A DNA stretch of 64,000 nt from Alphaproteobacteria bacterium. Lineage in GTDB: Bacteria; Pseudomonadota; Alphaproteobacteria; RF32; CAG-239. Position 1 is the stretch's first letter. Each line of letters starts with the position of its first letter. The DNA lies in NCBI GenBank assembly GCA_015062305.1, contig SUUX01000008.1, forward strand, positions 1 through 64,000. The letters are read 5' to 3'. A program made the position numbers and the translations under genes. Below are positions 40,946-50,489 of the stretch, one piece after another. The notes below the pieces were generated by a model. It had not been told where the DNA came from. It saw only the letters and a list, made by a program, of their open reading frames with translations, and did not search any database.

Positions 40946-43900
40946 ACCTATTATGAAACATCATTTGCTCGCTCTCAGCGATGTGAAAATTGTTATTCTC
41001 AATATACAGAAGCCAGAGAAAAAGCAACCCAAGCAGGCAAAAAATGGACAACTGCTGATAATGATCAATGGGAAGCAAAGTGTAAAGATATATGCGAAGA
41101 TACTGTAGATGGCGGACAAATAGAAGAAGTAACTGTTACTGGCAAAAATCTTTCAGGAATTCCCAAAGAGATAAGCATTGGTGCCACAATTCCCCGTTTA
41201 TCCTCATCAGCGCTAGGTGTAATTAAACCTACTGTGAATGAAAAAACGCAAAAAGAGCTAGATAAACTCGCAAAACAAGAAGCAAGAGCCGCAGAAAAAG
41301 AAGCAAAGAAAGAAGCTAAAACTGCAGAAAAAGAGGCAAAACAAGAAGCAAGAGCTGCAGAAAAAGAGGCAAAACAAGAAGCAAGAGCTGCAGAAAAAGA
41401 GGCCAAACAAGAAGCAAGAGCTGCAGAAAAAGAGGCCAAACAGATAGAAAAAATAAATAAAAAAATAAACAATGCTCAAGAAGATATTGATAAGTTTTGT
41501 GAAGGCGGCAGCAAACCCAATGCTAATAAATGCCAGAAAGCAAGACAAAAAAAGCAAGAAGCAGAAGCTGAATTAAAAGCAAGCCAAACGTCAGCGCCTT
41601 CCGGCGGTTCAACAAAATCCGTTTTAGGAGGAGGTTCTACAACATCAAGCACAGGAGCATCGTTTGAAGAACGCCAAGAAGCTTCTCAAGCTGCTTTTGT
41701 TGCAGATAAAGCATATGACGAAGCCGTAACAGCATACAAAGCCGCTGCTGCAAATTTAGCACAAAAGCAAAAAGAATGTGCTCTCCAACAAGCCAAATCA
41801 TGCCCCGAAGCAGAAAAAGCAGCAAGAGAGCTTCAAGATGCTAAGGCTAAAGCAGATATGGCATACAAAGAAAAATATGCTGCAGACCAAAAAGCCAAAC
41901 AGTTGGGCGTTTCCGATGCGGATATAGACCCTATTGCCAGCTCCAAAAGAGAATTAACATCTGCCCAGAGAGCAGTAAAAGATGCACAAGATAAAATAGA
42001 AAGACTCAATAATACATTAGCCGAGGCCCAGGCCGCATGTAATCACTCTCAAACACTGACTTCCAGACAAGGTAAAGCCGATGCCGAAAAATATTGTGGC
42101 ATGGTCGAAACTCTAAAATCACAATTGGCAGATGCCGAACAAGAATTGTCTGAAGCCGAGATGAATCTTGAAGATGCCGAGGCAGAATATGCAATTCAGC
42201 ATCCTGAACCTGAACACAAGAATCAAGAATATATGGCCTTTTCTTCTGCAACAGGAAGCATGAAAGATGGCACTTATAGAGGCTCAATAGACTATTCGGC
42301 CGATAGCGGCAATATATTCAATACCATTACTCGTCGTGCAGCTCGTATTATTGTAGGCCTCAAACCAATAGTATATACTTTTGCCGGATTTGGTTTAATC
42401 GCATTTGCTTTTGCCGCCATATTTAACAAAATCAGTTGGAAGTGGTTTGCAAATATTGCTATAGGATTGTTCTTGGTAGCCAATATGGGGCGTTTGATTG
42501 AATATATGGTCTATCCGTCAGATGGAAAAGAACAAACTCCTCAGCCTCTATCAGCCTTTGGTAACTATATTCATAAAGGTTTTGCCGATACGGAATATGC
42601 ATGGGTGGAATCTGTCACACCATACACCCCACCAGAGATGCTGGACAAACAAGGCAATGCCACACCAGACGTATCTGTTGCTGTGCCGGAAGATGAAGCT
42701 TCTGTTCGTGGGTGGTGTAAAAAAACAGAAGGGGCAACCGGTTGGGGTAACTTCACCTCTTGTATTAAGGACATTGTTGCTTCTGGCCAAAAGGCTGTTG
42801 ACGCAGCTAAAAAGGTTAAAAATACAGTAGACACTGTTAAAGGGACTGTTAACCATGTAAAATTTGCTGCAGATAGAATAGGTGACGCAGCCAGAGCTAT
42901 AGGTTCCGGCAATATAGAAAACAGCATTCGCGCACTTGGAGATATGGGAAAATACGCAAATTCTATTGTTGGAGCCGGTGGCAATTTGCTCAATACCATA
43001 AACGATAATACAATTGGTGTTGCCAATGATATTCAAGATATCAACAAAAGCCGTGATGAGCAAAGAGAACTCGCTATTCGTCGAGGCAAAGGAGAGGCCA
43101 CAGGTGGCTTTACTGCCGACCTTATGGGACAAACGGTTACAAGGGACGAAAACGGCAAAGTTACAGGTGTTGAGCGCCGTTGGAGCGGAGATATGGAGCA
43201 AGATCCGGAAACCGGAGAAATTGTAATCAAAAAGAAAGGAACTACAGAAGGTGACATCGCTAGTGACAAGAAAAATGGTCAAAATACTGGCAAACTAGGA
43301 TTCCTTGATGCTGTTGATGATGTTGTAGACAAATCTGACGAATTAAACACTCAATATAACAGAGGAATACAAACAGCGTCAGAAGGCATCAGAGCAATAG
43401 GCGATACCGGATTTGGAAACGCAACATTAAATAATGTTATAAATGGTAAGAGTAATAACTCAGGCCAAAAAGACAAGGTGACACCTCTAGTAACCACAAC
43501 AAATGATGCTCAGGATTTACCAAAAGAGGATACCGAAACCTCTAATCCTCCTCTTGTAAGCTCGCAAGAAGAAAATGAACAAGCTGCTGCAGAGGCTGAT
43601 AGAAGTTTGTCTCAAATTACAGGAGATGCCAGAAAAGCAGCAAACGAGGCCGCTAGTCTGGAGAGAGAAGCCGCAAATGCCGCTAAAAAAGCAGAGGCAG
43701 CATTAGAAAAGTTCAAAAAAACAGGTCTTCCTGCCGATGAGGCCGCTTACAAGTTAGCGCAAAAAGAAGCAGAAATGAAGTCTCAAGAGGCAGAAGATGC
43801 CAGAACAAAGTCTGATGAACTCAATGCAGCTCAAGCAGAGGCACAAAAGGCTGCAGACGAAGCAAACCTTAAGGCTGCAGAGAGCGCTGTAGAAAATAGC

Positions 43901-46150
43901 AAAAAGGCCAAAGAAGAACTTTCTACCAAAGTATCAGAGGCACAAAAGGCGTTGGAAGAAGCCAAAAAAAATGGAGATGAATCAAAAATAAAAGAAGCCC
44001 AAGATAATTTGAAAGGTCTAAAAAAACAGTATGATGAGGCGGAATTGGCATATTATAAAGCCGAGGCTGATTATGCCATTATGACAGAAGATGCTCAAGC
44101 CAGAGCAGAGGCCGAGAAAAAACTTACACAAGAGTCTGAAACAAGAACTCCGGCTCCAGATCCAACACCGGCAGAGCAGGCAGCAAGCGCTCAAAAGGAT
44201 TTGCGAACATCAGAGAGAGAAGCATCCTCTGCTCAAAGAAAAGCGGATTCCCTGGCAAAAGCAGCGGATCAGGCTGCAAAAGATGCAGAAGCTGCTCTGG
44301 AAAAGTTCAAAAGAACAGGTTTGCCGTCCGATGAAGCTGCATATAAATTAGCGCAAAAAGAGGCTGAAAAGGCAGCAAAAGATGCCGCATCATCAAAAGA
44401 AAAGGCAGAGGCTTTACAAGGGCAGGTTGTTGCAGCAGAAGCTGCAGCTCACGAAGCCGCTGTTGCAGCATCTTCAGACAATGTTAAAAATAGCAAACAA
44501 GCAATGGAGCAAGCGGCAGAAGAGCTTAAAACAGCACAAAAAGATATGCAAGATGCTTATGCCAGCAATGATCCCGAGCGCATAAAGAAGGCACAGCAGA
44601 ATTTGGAAAAGGCTCAAAATAAATATGACAATGATGAAATTGCATATTACAAAGCTGAAGCCAAGCACGCCTCACTTACCGAAGATAAAGGAACACGTGC
44701 ATCTTCAGAAGATAAAATAAAAACAGAAGAAGAAGCAGCTAAAATTGTTGCCGAGTATGAAAAAAATAATACTCCAAGCAAGTTAGCACAAAATGCCAAG
44801 AACGAGCTGCGAGCTGCTGAAACAGAAGCTTCTAGAGCCGCAGGGGAGGCTTCAAATAAACAAAGAGCTGCAGAGCAAGCACAAAAAGCCGCAGAAGAAG
44901 CTGCTAAAAAAGCTATGGCAACAGGTTTGCAATCAGATATTGATGCTGCAACTTTAGCAAAAGTCAAGGCAGAACAGGCTAAAAAAGAAGCTGAAAAGGC
45001 ATCTCAAAAAGCTCAAGCCGCTAAAGAAGCTGTAGCTCCTCTGCAGGATAAGGCTAAAAATGCACTTATTAACGAAGCAAACTACTTGCAACAAAAATCA
45101 GAGGCAGAAGCTAGTCAATACGAACAAGAAATATACCAAGCTGTAACAGAAGAAAATGCAGCTCAAGAAGAATTTGATAAAGCTCGCCAAGAAGCAGCTA
45201 TAGCCAGAGCAAAAGCAGAGAGTAGTCGCTCTGCAGAAGATATTGTTGCCGCTAAAAAAGCTGCAGATGAGCTCAAAGCTAAAGAAAAGGCTCTGAACAC
45301 AGCCAAACAAAAGACAGAAGACGCCAATAAAAAATACAACCAGGCTATTTTAGCAGGTTATGAGGCTAAAAGCACAGCTTCAGAGTTGCAAACCACAGAA
45401 GAAGACAGAGCTAATGCTAATGATAAGATTAATACTCAGCTATCTAAAGAGGCCGAGCATCAAAAAGCAAATCAAATCAGAGATACATACTACACTCAAC
45501 AAGCTTCAGAAGCCGATGTTTATAGGGCTGCTCAGCTCGCAGAGCAAAAGTATAGTCAAGCTCTGAGCGCTGCAAAAAAAGCCGAAAACCAAGCTAAAAA
45601 CAAACAGCAAGATGCAGATAAGGCCAAACAAGCAGCCAAAGACGCAGCTCAAAAGGCTGCAAAATCGGGTAGTGCTGTAGATGCCAGAAAAGCTGCCGAA
45701 TTGGCAAAAAGGGCCGAATTGGCTCAAAAAGAAGCAGATAAAGCCACCAAAGATGCTAAAAAGGCTCAAGAACCTCTACAAGAACTAAAATCAAAAGCTC
45801 AATCAACTGCTATTGAAGAGGCAAAATACAATCAACAACAAGCAAAGAGCAGGATGGAAGCCTCAGAGCAAAAAATTGCATCATACAAAGAAGCAATTAA
45901 ATCAGCTGATGCAGAGATGAGGCAGATATATGCTGAGGCTCAGGAAGCTACCAGAGCAGCGCAAGCAGACAAAGAAAATGATGCTCTTGTCATAAAGGCT
46001 TATAACGCTTATCAGCAATATTTGAGTTCGCAGCAAAAAGTTGAAAATCTGCGCAAAATGCTAGATGAAGAAATCTCTGCCCGCAATAAAGCTGAGTTGG
46101 AAATGTACTCAGAAGCAACTCGCCAAGCAGAATTAGAGAGTTCGAAATAA
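40892..46150 (+). CDS. Giant VirB2-like protein with Ala/Lys/Glu coiled-coil repeats
   Basis: 1752 aa. Signal peptide copied from the preceding gene (KICQVLLLTVICCTYYETSFA); Cys-containing head (RCENCYSQ, WEAKCKDICED); five 11-residue units (ARAAEKEAKQE) at about residues 130-183; Ala-rich helices to ~450; a VirB2-like hairpin at ~480-540 (PIVYTFAGFGLIAFAFAAIF, ISWKWFANIAIGLFLVANMG); a less helical domain with two Cys (RGWCKKTEG, TSCIKDIV); then four imperfect ~200-residue coiled-coil repeats to the C-terminus (AALEKFKKTGLPADEAAYKL in repeat 1, AALEKFKRTGLPSDEAAYKL in repeat 2). The tail composition resembles TolA- or streptococcal-M-type rods. Function unknown; a secreted or surface rod fixed to the T4SS through its pilin-like hairpin is my inference. 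Confidence 0.8.
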   Translation: MKNFKKICQVLLLTVICCTYYETSFARSQRCENCYSQYTEAREKATQAGKKWTTADNDQWEAKCKDICEDTVDGGQIEEVTVTGKNLSGIPKEISIGATIPRLSSSALGVIKPTVNEKTQKELDKLAKQEARAAEKEAKKEAKTAEKEAKQEARAAEKEAKQEARAAEKEAKQEARAAEKEAKQIEKINKKINNAQEDIDKFCEGGSKPNANKCQKARQKKQEAEAELKASQTSAPSGGSTKSVLGGGSTTSSTGASFEERQEASQAAFVADKAYDEAVTAYKAAAANLAQKQKECALQQAKSCPEAEKAARELQDAKAKADMAYKEKYAADQKAKQLGVSDADIDPIASSKRELTSAQRAVKDAQDKIERLNNTLAEAQAACNHSQTLTSRQGKADAEKYCGMVETLKSQLADAEQELSEAEMNLEDAEAEYAIQHPEPEHKNQEYMAFSSATGSMKDGTYRGSIDYSADSGNIFNTITRRAARIIVGLKPIVYTFAGFGLIAFAFAAIFNKISWKWFANIAIGLFLVANMGRLIEYMVYPSDGKEQTPQPLSAFGNYIHKGFADTEYAWVESVTPYTPPEMLDKQGNATPDVSVAVPEDEASVRGWCKKTEGATGWGNFTSCIKDIVASGQKAVDAAKKVKNTVDTVKGTVNHVKFAADRIGDAARAIGSGNIENSIRALGDMGKYANSIVGAGGNLLNTINDNTIGVANDIQDINKSRDEQRELAIRRGKGEATGGFTADLMGQTVTRDENGKVTGVERRWSGDMEQDPETGEIVIKKKGTTEGDIASDKKNGQNTGKLGFLDAVDDVVDKSDELNTQYNRGIQTASEGIRAIGDTGFGNATLNNVINGKSNNSGQKDKVTPLVTTTNDAQDLPKEDTETSNPPLVSSQEENEQAAAEADRSLSQITGDARKAANEAASLEREAANAAKKAEAALEKFKKTGLPADEAAYKLAQKEAEMKSQEAEDARTKSDELNAAQAEAQKAADEANLKAAESAVENSKKAKEELSTKVSEAQKALEEAKKNGDESKIKEAQDNLKGLKKQYDEAELAYYKAEADYAIMTEDAQARAEAEKKLTQESETRTPAPDPTPAEQAASAQKDLRTSEREASSAQRKADSLAKAADQAAKDAEAALEKFKRTGLPSDEAAYKLAQKEAEKAAKDAASSKEKAEALQGQVVAAEAAAHEAAVAASSDNVKNSKQAMEQAAEELKTAQKDMQDAYASNDPERIKKAQQNLEKAQNKYDNDEIAYYKAEAKHASLTEDKGTRASSEDKIKTEEEAAKIVAEYEKNNTPSKLAQNAKNELRAAETEASRAAGEASNKQRAAEQAQKAAEEAAKKAMATGLQSDIDAATLAKVKAEQAKKEAEKASQKAQAAKEAVAPLQDKAKNALINEANYLQQKSEAEASQYEQEIYQAVTEENAAQEEFDKARQEAAIARAKAESSRSAEDIVAAKKAADELKAKEKALNTAKQKTEDANKKYNQAILAGYEAKSTASELQTTEEDRANANDKINTQLSKEAEHQKANQIRDTYYTQQASEADVYRAAQLAEQKYSQALSAAKKAENQAKNKQQDADKAKQAAKDAAQKAAKSGSAVDARKAAELAKRAELAQKEADKATKDAKKAQEPLQELKSKAQSTAIEEAKYNQQQAKSRMEASEQKIASYKEAIKSADAEMRQIYAEAQEATRAAQADKENDALVIKAYNAYQQYLSSQQKVENLRKMLDEEISARNKAELEMYSEATRQAELESSK
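41276..41440 (+). repeat. Five 33-bp tandem repeats inside the giant VirB2-like gene
   Basis: Units begin at 41276, 41309, 41342, 41375 and 41408, encoding QEARAAEKEAK-type 11-residue units; units 3-5 are almost identical, units 1-2 more diverged. Likely length-variable between strains. Confidence 0.85.
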
Positions 46151-46175
46151 CAAGTAAAGTTAACTCATTATTCAT

Positions 46176-46215
46176 AAAAAAGAGGTATACTACAATAAGA
46201 AGCATACCTCTTTTT
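46176..46215 (+). terminator. Intrinsic terminator after the giant gene
   Basis: Arms AAAAAGAGGTAT and ATACCTCTTTTT (12 bp) around a 16-nt loop, 25 bp past the stop, with a T-run in the 3' arm. Separates the virB2 cluster from virB3-virB4. Confidence 0.8.
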
Positions 46216-46239
46216 GGGGGTTTAAAAACAAAAATAAGG

Positions 46240-46286
46240 GATAACGCATCATCGAATATTGCATAAAAAATAAAGAGCGTTATCAT
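46240..46286 (+). promoter_or_regulatory. Candidate promoter and inverted repeat before virB3
   Basis: TTGCAT (46259-46264), 16-bp spacer, TATCAT (46281-46286). Around it, GATAACGC (46240-46247) is inverted as GCGTTATC (46277-46284), overlapping the -10; this may be an operator. Confidence 0.4.
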
Positions 46287-46316
46287 GAGCTTATCTATAG
46301 GAAAGGGATTGCAACA

Positions 46317-46607
46317 ATGCGTGAAATTATACTCAAAGCGGTAGCTAATCCTCCCAAGATTCTTTGGGGGCCTTTTTTGCCCACATTGCTTAACCTTGGG
46401 ATACAGTTTCCTATAATGTTTATGTTTCTCGGAACATTCAATGTAAACCCATTGGCTTTCATGATATCTATTGTGATTGGGCATGTGGTGTGTATTGTTG
46501 TTGGAATTAAGGAGCCTCATATTTCAGCAATGATACAAGCCTATGGTCAGACTGCCAAAACGTCATACAACTTATATAAAGCAAAGGGGAATAAATTTGC
46601 ACCCTGA
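46317..46607 (+). CDS. virB3: VirB3-like T4SS inner-membrane protein
   Basis: 96 aa with two TM helices (LPTLLNLGIQFPIMFMFLGT and LAFMISIVIGHVVCIVVGIK) and a C-terminal soluble tail, the VirB3 plan; KAVANPPKILWGPFLP and HISAM after the helices (VirB3 consensus: R.P......P..) support this. GGAAAGGGATTGCAACA precedes the ATG. It overlaps virB4 by 11 bp and forms the usual virB3-virB4 pair, the two proteins acting together at the inner membrane. Confidence 0.85.
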   Translation: MREIILKAVANPPKILWGPFLPTLLNLGIQFPIMFMFLGTFNVNPLAFMISIVIGHVVCIVVGIKEPHISAMIQAYGQTAKTSYNLYKAKGNKFAP

Positions 46608-49026
46608 TTTTGATTTTTTTAGCACTTTTGTACAAGGGCTTTCCAATTTAGAAGTGTTGGTTGCTGTCATTGGATTTGTTTCTGCGGCAGCATTTGCAGG
46701 ATTCTGGGTAACTAAGTTTGGATATTATATTTTGCCGCAACCAAGAGAGTCTAGAGTCTGCGATTTTTTGCCTTTTAATAAGTTGTTATCCGACGGAATG
46801 ACAATTCGTTGTTACAATGGTTCTTTGGCCAGAGTTTTTCGTGTTACAGGTATAGATTTGGCTTTTGTTACCGATGAAAAGGTGATGTCCATGCTGGAGG
46901 CAAGAAAGGCTTGGATAGATGGAATGTCTGACCTGCAGGTCACTTGCAGAATCATCACCTTGAGAGAAAGAGTTCCCTTGGAAGAAAATAAAAGCGACTT
47001 TGATAACGCTTTGCTAGAAAGCGTGGATGAAACATGGAGTTCTAATCTCAATCGCGTATACAGTAATTCTCACTATATCGTTCTTTCGGTCGCAGATAGA
47101 GACGAGAACTTAAAAGACTTAAACTACGCTTCTCAGGCTCTGATAGCAACTCTTAATGATTATGGCGTAACCACACTGTATGAGGCTGAGGGTAGTTCTG
47201 CAACAGATAGTCCGTTGGCTGTCTACGCAAAAATATGTAGCCCCATCAGCCGTCCATTGCCAAAAGTAAATGGAGCCGAAGGTTCTCACTTGAATGAGCT
47301 TCTGACTTCAGACCATATTCATTTCACAGGAGAAAACGGCATTATAAAGTTTTTCTCTGGCGACAAAGAAAAATTAGAAATTGCTATGGGCATACGTTCT
47401 TCCGGTGATTATATGGATGAAAGCATGGTGACATCACTATTGTCAATTGATTGTGAGCTTGTTCTTTTGCATAATATTCGCCCTATTTTTAAGCCACACG
47501 CCAGAGCATTGCTTATGCAACAACAACGCATGGCGACAATGACCAGTTTTTCTGGAGATGTTATTGATCAATACAGTGAAGTATTAGCCGCAATTGAGGA
47601 CAGCGATACCAATCACCAATCTCTTACAGAATACGCAATGGCAGTAATGTTGCTAGGAGATAGTAAGGAAGAGATAGAGTTTGCAGAGGGAGAGGTTCAG
47701 CGTATTTGTCGTTTGTTTGGCGTTACTCCAGTAAGAGAAGGCTGGGTAGCTCAGGCAACCTTTTTCAACCAGTTCCCTACTTATGAGGCTTTGCCCAGAA
47801 CATACAGATATTTATCAAGGGTTGTGGCTGCTGCCATCAGTTTTGATAAACCATCAGCCGGATTTAACAAAAGTGACTGGGGCCAAGGAGCAATTTCTGT
47901 CTTTCGCACGGCCTCAGGCTCTGCATATCGATTCCAGTTCCATGTTTCCAGTGAAGATTCGGCTGTGGCTCACTGTTGCATTATCGGACCTACCGGACAA
48001 GGTAAAACTACGTTGCTCACATTTTTGGCAGGTCAAGCTATGCGACACAATGATCTCAAAGTATTTTTCTTTGATCGTCACCGTGGTGCTGAAATTTTTA
48101 CCAGAGCAATTGGCGGTGCATACGTTGGCTTTGAGGGAGATGAAAAGAACGTATCATTAAATCCGTTTGATTGTGAAAACAATGCTAATAATAGAGCCTT
48201 TTTACGGCGCTGGATGAGGGCTATTACTCTGGTTGATGATGCCGTATCAGAAAAAGAAATAGCTCGAGCCGTTACGACAGCTTTTGATTATCTGCGTCCG
48301 GAAGAGCGCCTTATGAGTAATCTGTATAAGAGCTGTTTTTCACCTACAGGAAATATGCGCAGAGAGTTATTTAAGTGGGTAAATCCAGAACAATATGGTG
48401 CAATTTTCAACGGAGATACCGATAGTCTTGATCTTAAAAGCAAACGCTTCATGGCTTTTGATTTTACACATATTTTTGAGGATGAAACCCTTGCTCCCGC
48501 TGTCATAAGCTACATTATGCACAGAATTCAATCAGAAACAGGAGAAACAGGTGTTCCATCATTGATTATGATTGATGAAACAGCTCCTATGTTAAAACAT
48601 CCAATGTTTAGAGATTATTTTGTGATAGGATTACAAGAAGGACGTAAAAAAAGGCAAGCATATCTCTGCGCTTTCCAACAGCCGAACATTATAGACAGAT
48701 TAGGTGTTGGTGAGGTTATTCGTGGACAATGTCAAACAGTGATATTCTTCCGCAATCCTCAAGCAACTATAGAAGACTATGAAAACTGGAATCTCACCAA
48801 CGCCGAAACAGATTTTATTTTCGGAAAAAGTTATCGAGATTTTCCTTATGCCATTCTTCTTTCTCGTCCGGCAACAGGTGAATCTGTGATTTTAGATGTG
48901 GATCTGAGTGGATTAGGTCCTTATTTACGTCTATACAATTCTGGACGCAAAAATGTATTGTTGGTTGAAGAGTTAATCAAAGAATACGGTGAAGAAAACT
49001 TTGTTACAAAATATTTAAATCTGTAG
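46597..49026 (+). CDS. virB4: VirB4 family T4SS ATPase
   Basis: 809 aa from a TTG at 46597, seven bases after AAGGGGA and overlapping the virB3 stop; an ATG at 46543 would overlap virB3 by 65 bp with no ribosome site. An N-terminal membrane segment (VLVAVIGFVSAAAFAGFWV) is followed by the CagE/TrbE/VirB4 domain and the ATPase: Walker A IIGPTGQGKTTLLTFL, FFFDRHRGAEIF, Walker B LIMIDETAPMLKHP, and YLCAFQQPN. It powers assembly and transport. Confidence in family is very high; the start is the uncertain part. Confidence 0.96.
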   Translation: MHPDFDFFSTFVQGLSNLEVLVAVIGFVSAAAFAGFWVTKFGYYILPQPRESRVCDFLPFNKLLSDGMTIRCYNGSLARVFRVTGIDLAFVTDEKVMSMLEARKAWIDGMSDLQVTCRIITLRERVPLEENKSDFDNALLESVDETWSSNLNRVYSNSHYIVLSVADRDENLKDLNYASQALIATLNDYGVTTLYEAEGSSATDSPLAVYAKICSPISRPLPKVNGAEGSHLNELLTSDHIHFTGENGIIKFFSGDKEKLEIAMGIRSSGDYMDESMVTSLLSIDCELVLLHNIRPIFKPHARALLMQQQRMATMTSFSGDVIDQYSEVLAAIEDSDTNHQSLTEYAMAVMLLGDSKEEIEFAEGEVQRICRLFGVTPVREGWVAQATFFNQFPTYEALPRTYRYLSRVVAAAISFDKPSAGFNKSDWGQGAISVFRTASGSAYRFQFHVSSEDSAVAHCCIIGPTGQGKTTLLTFLAGQAMRHNDLKVFFFDRHRGAEIFTRAIGGAYVGFEGDEKNVSLNPFDCENNANNRAFLRRWMRAITLVDDAVSEKEIARAVTTAFDYLRPEERLMSNLYKSCFSPTGNMRRELFKWVNPEQYGAIFNGDTDSLDLKSKRFMAFDFTHIFEDETLAPAVISYIMHRIQSETGETGVPSLIMIDETAPMLKHPMFRDYFVIGLQEGRKKRQAYLCAFQQPNIIDRLGVGEVIRGQCQTVIFFRNPQATIEDYENWNLTNAETDFIFGKSYRDFPYAILLSRPATGESVILDVDLSGLGPYLRLYNSGRKNVLLVEELIKEYGEENFVTKYLNL

Positions 49027-49106
49027 CAAAACGGCTCAAAACCGTTTATTTACAGGCAGAAATATGGTATTATAAAACAATAGACAGGAGTCAGGCGGAG
49101 GTAAAA

Positions 49107-50489
49107 ATGAGCAAAGTAAAAAGTATAAAGTTTCTGAGCCTTTTAGTTTGTGGATTGGGTATTGTTTTTATCCCATCAAAAGCTCATGCCATCATACCGA
49201 CAATTGATCCTACCAGTATTGCCAATACTATTAAGGAGTGTGTAGAAAGTATTCGTCAAACCAAAGTTATTGGAGGAACCATTGATTTAGTAAAGGATAC
49301 AAGCGCAAAAATAGGAGATATCAAAAATACTGTTACAGAATATGTGATTAACAATAAAAAGAAGATTGAAGCTAAAATTAAAAAAATAGAAGAATATAAA
49401 CGCCAAGTAGAAGAATATAAAAGTGAATACGAAGAGTATCGAGCTGGTCTACAAAAGGAAATAAACAAAGCCAAGCAATTGAAATCAGATGTTGAAAAAG
49501 GCATTGCAGACGCCAAACAATTTAAGTCTGACGTAGAAAACGGAATTGCAGAAGCAAAAGGCGCAATGGCAAATGTACAAAACCAATTAAATGAAGTCCA
49601 AAGTTTAGCTAAGGAAACCAAAGAAAAAATGCTTCCTTCTGAGAGCGGAAGAGAGGCAAAAACAGGTGTTATAGCCGATGTCATTGTTTCAGGTAATTCA
49701 AATGGTGCAATAGATAACACAGAGAAGTTTGTTGTTTCAGAGCAACCTATGCCTTCTCGACAAACTTTTAGCACCATTGGAACACCAGCTTTAGATGATT
49801 CTGGCAGTGATAAATCAAGCGCATCACCTATGGTAGAATCAATATATATCAAAGAAGAGAAAAGCACCTTAGAGATAAATTCTCCAGAGATGAAGAATAT
49901 TCCTGATGCTAAACCTCTTATTCAAGGACCTGTTATAAAGGACATAAAAAAGCCCACACGCAAGGCTTTTACAGTGTCTTCTTTGAGTAAAACAGAAACT
50001 CTGGCTTTTGCGATGGCTCTTTCGTTAAAAGATAATGGCACAGACGTTAACGGCATCATGATTATTCCGTCAGATGCTGCAATTCATTGTGATTTATCTT
50101 CAAAAGAGGCTTTGGAAAAGGGAGCCGTTGATGATTGTCTTCTAAGCATAAATCAAGAAAGAGAAAAGCCGCAGGTAGATTCATATGTCAAAGCTCCTCA
50201 GAGAATGAATCGTATTGTTGCAAAGTATGTTGCAGCTCAGATGTCTGAAGCTTACAAAGCTCTCAATGATGCTGAAAGCTTTGAAGAAAAATTTGTTGAT
50301 GCCATCAAATTTGCACCAGAACCGACGATTCAAGATACATATGCAAATATCATAGAACTAAACAAAGCTATAGATATTCAAATGAATAATTTGCTTAAAA
50401 TATATGCTTCACGCATGGCAAACAAGGCTGTTACAGCATACCGTCAATATTCCTTTGTTCCGTCACAGGAGGAGGGTAACAATGAGTAA
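49107..50489 (+). CDS. Secreted coiled-coil protein at the VirB5 position
   Basis: 460 aa. Signal peptide (SLLVCGLGIVFIPSKAHA), an N-terminal part ITVDP-like (IPTIDPTSIANTIKECVESI) as in VirB5/P-type minor pilins, a heptad-rich helix at residues 70-175 (KKIEEYKRQVEEYKSEYEEY), a low-complexity stretch, and a C-terminal domain with SSLSKTETLAFAMALSLKDN, IMIIPSDAAIHCDLSSKEA, and a final helix NIIELNKAIDIQMNNLLKIY like the VirB5 tail. I take it as VirB5-like, not proven. GGCGGAGGTAAAA precedes the ATG. The next ATG lies 8 bp before its stop. Confidence 0.65.
   Translation: MSKVKSIKFLSLLVCGLGIVFIPSKAHAIIPTIDPTSIANTIKECVESIRQTKVIGGTIDLVKDTSAKIGDIKNTVTEYVINNKKKIEAKIKKIEEYKRQVEEYKSEYEEYRAGLQKEINKAKQLKSDVEKGIADAKQFKSDVENGIAEAKGAMANVQNQLNEVQSLAKETKEKMLPSESGREAKTGVIADVIVSGNSNGAIDNTEKFVVSEQPMPSRQTFSTIGTPALDDSGSDKSSASPMVESIYIKEEKSTLEINSPEMKNIPDAKPLIQGPVIKDIKKPTRKAFTVSSLSKTETLAFAMALSLKDNGTDVNGIMIIPSDAAIHCDLSSKEALEKGAVDDCLLSINQEREKPQVDSYVKAPQRMNRIVAKYVAAQMSEAYKALNDAESFEEKFVDAIKFAPEPTIQDTYANIIELNKAIDIQMNNLLKIYASRMANKAVTAYRQYSFVPSQEEGNNE

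Noticed and set aside
41276..41440. Repeat array considered as CRISPR
   Set aside because: Units are directly adjacent without spacers and stay in frame within a coding gene.
41065..41557. Long minus-strand frames opposite the giant VirB2-like gene, rich in Cys, Phe and Ser
   Set aside because: They are reverse readings of Ala/Lys/Glu repeats; compositional shadows with no start signals.
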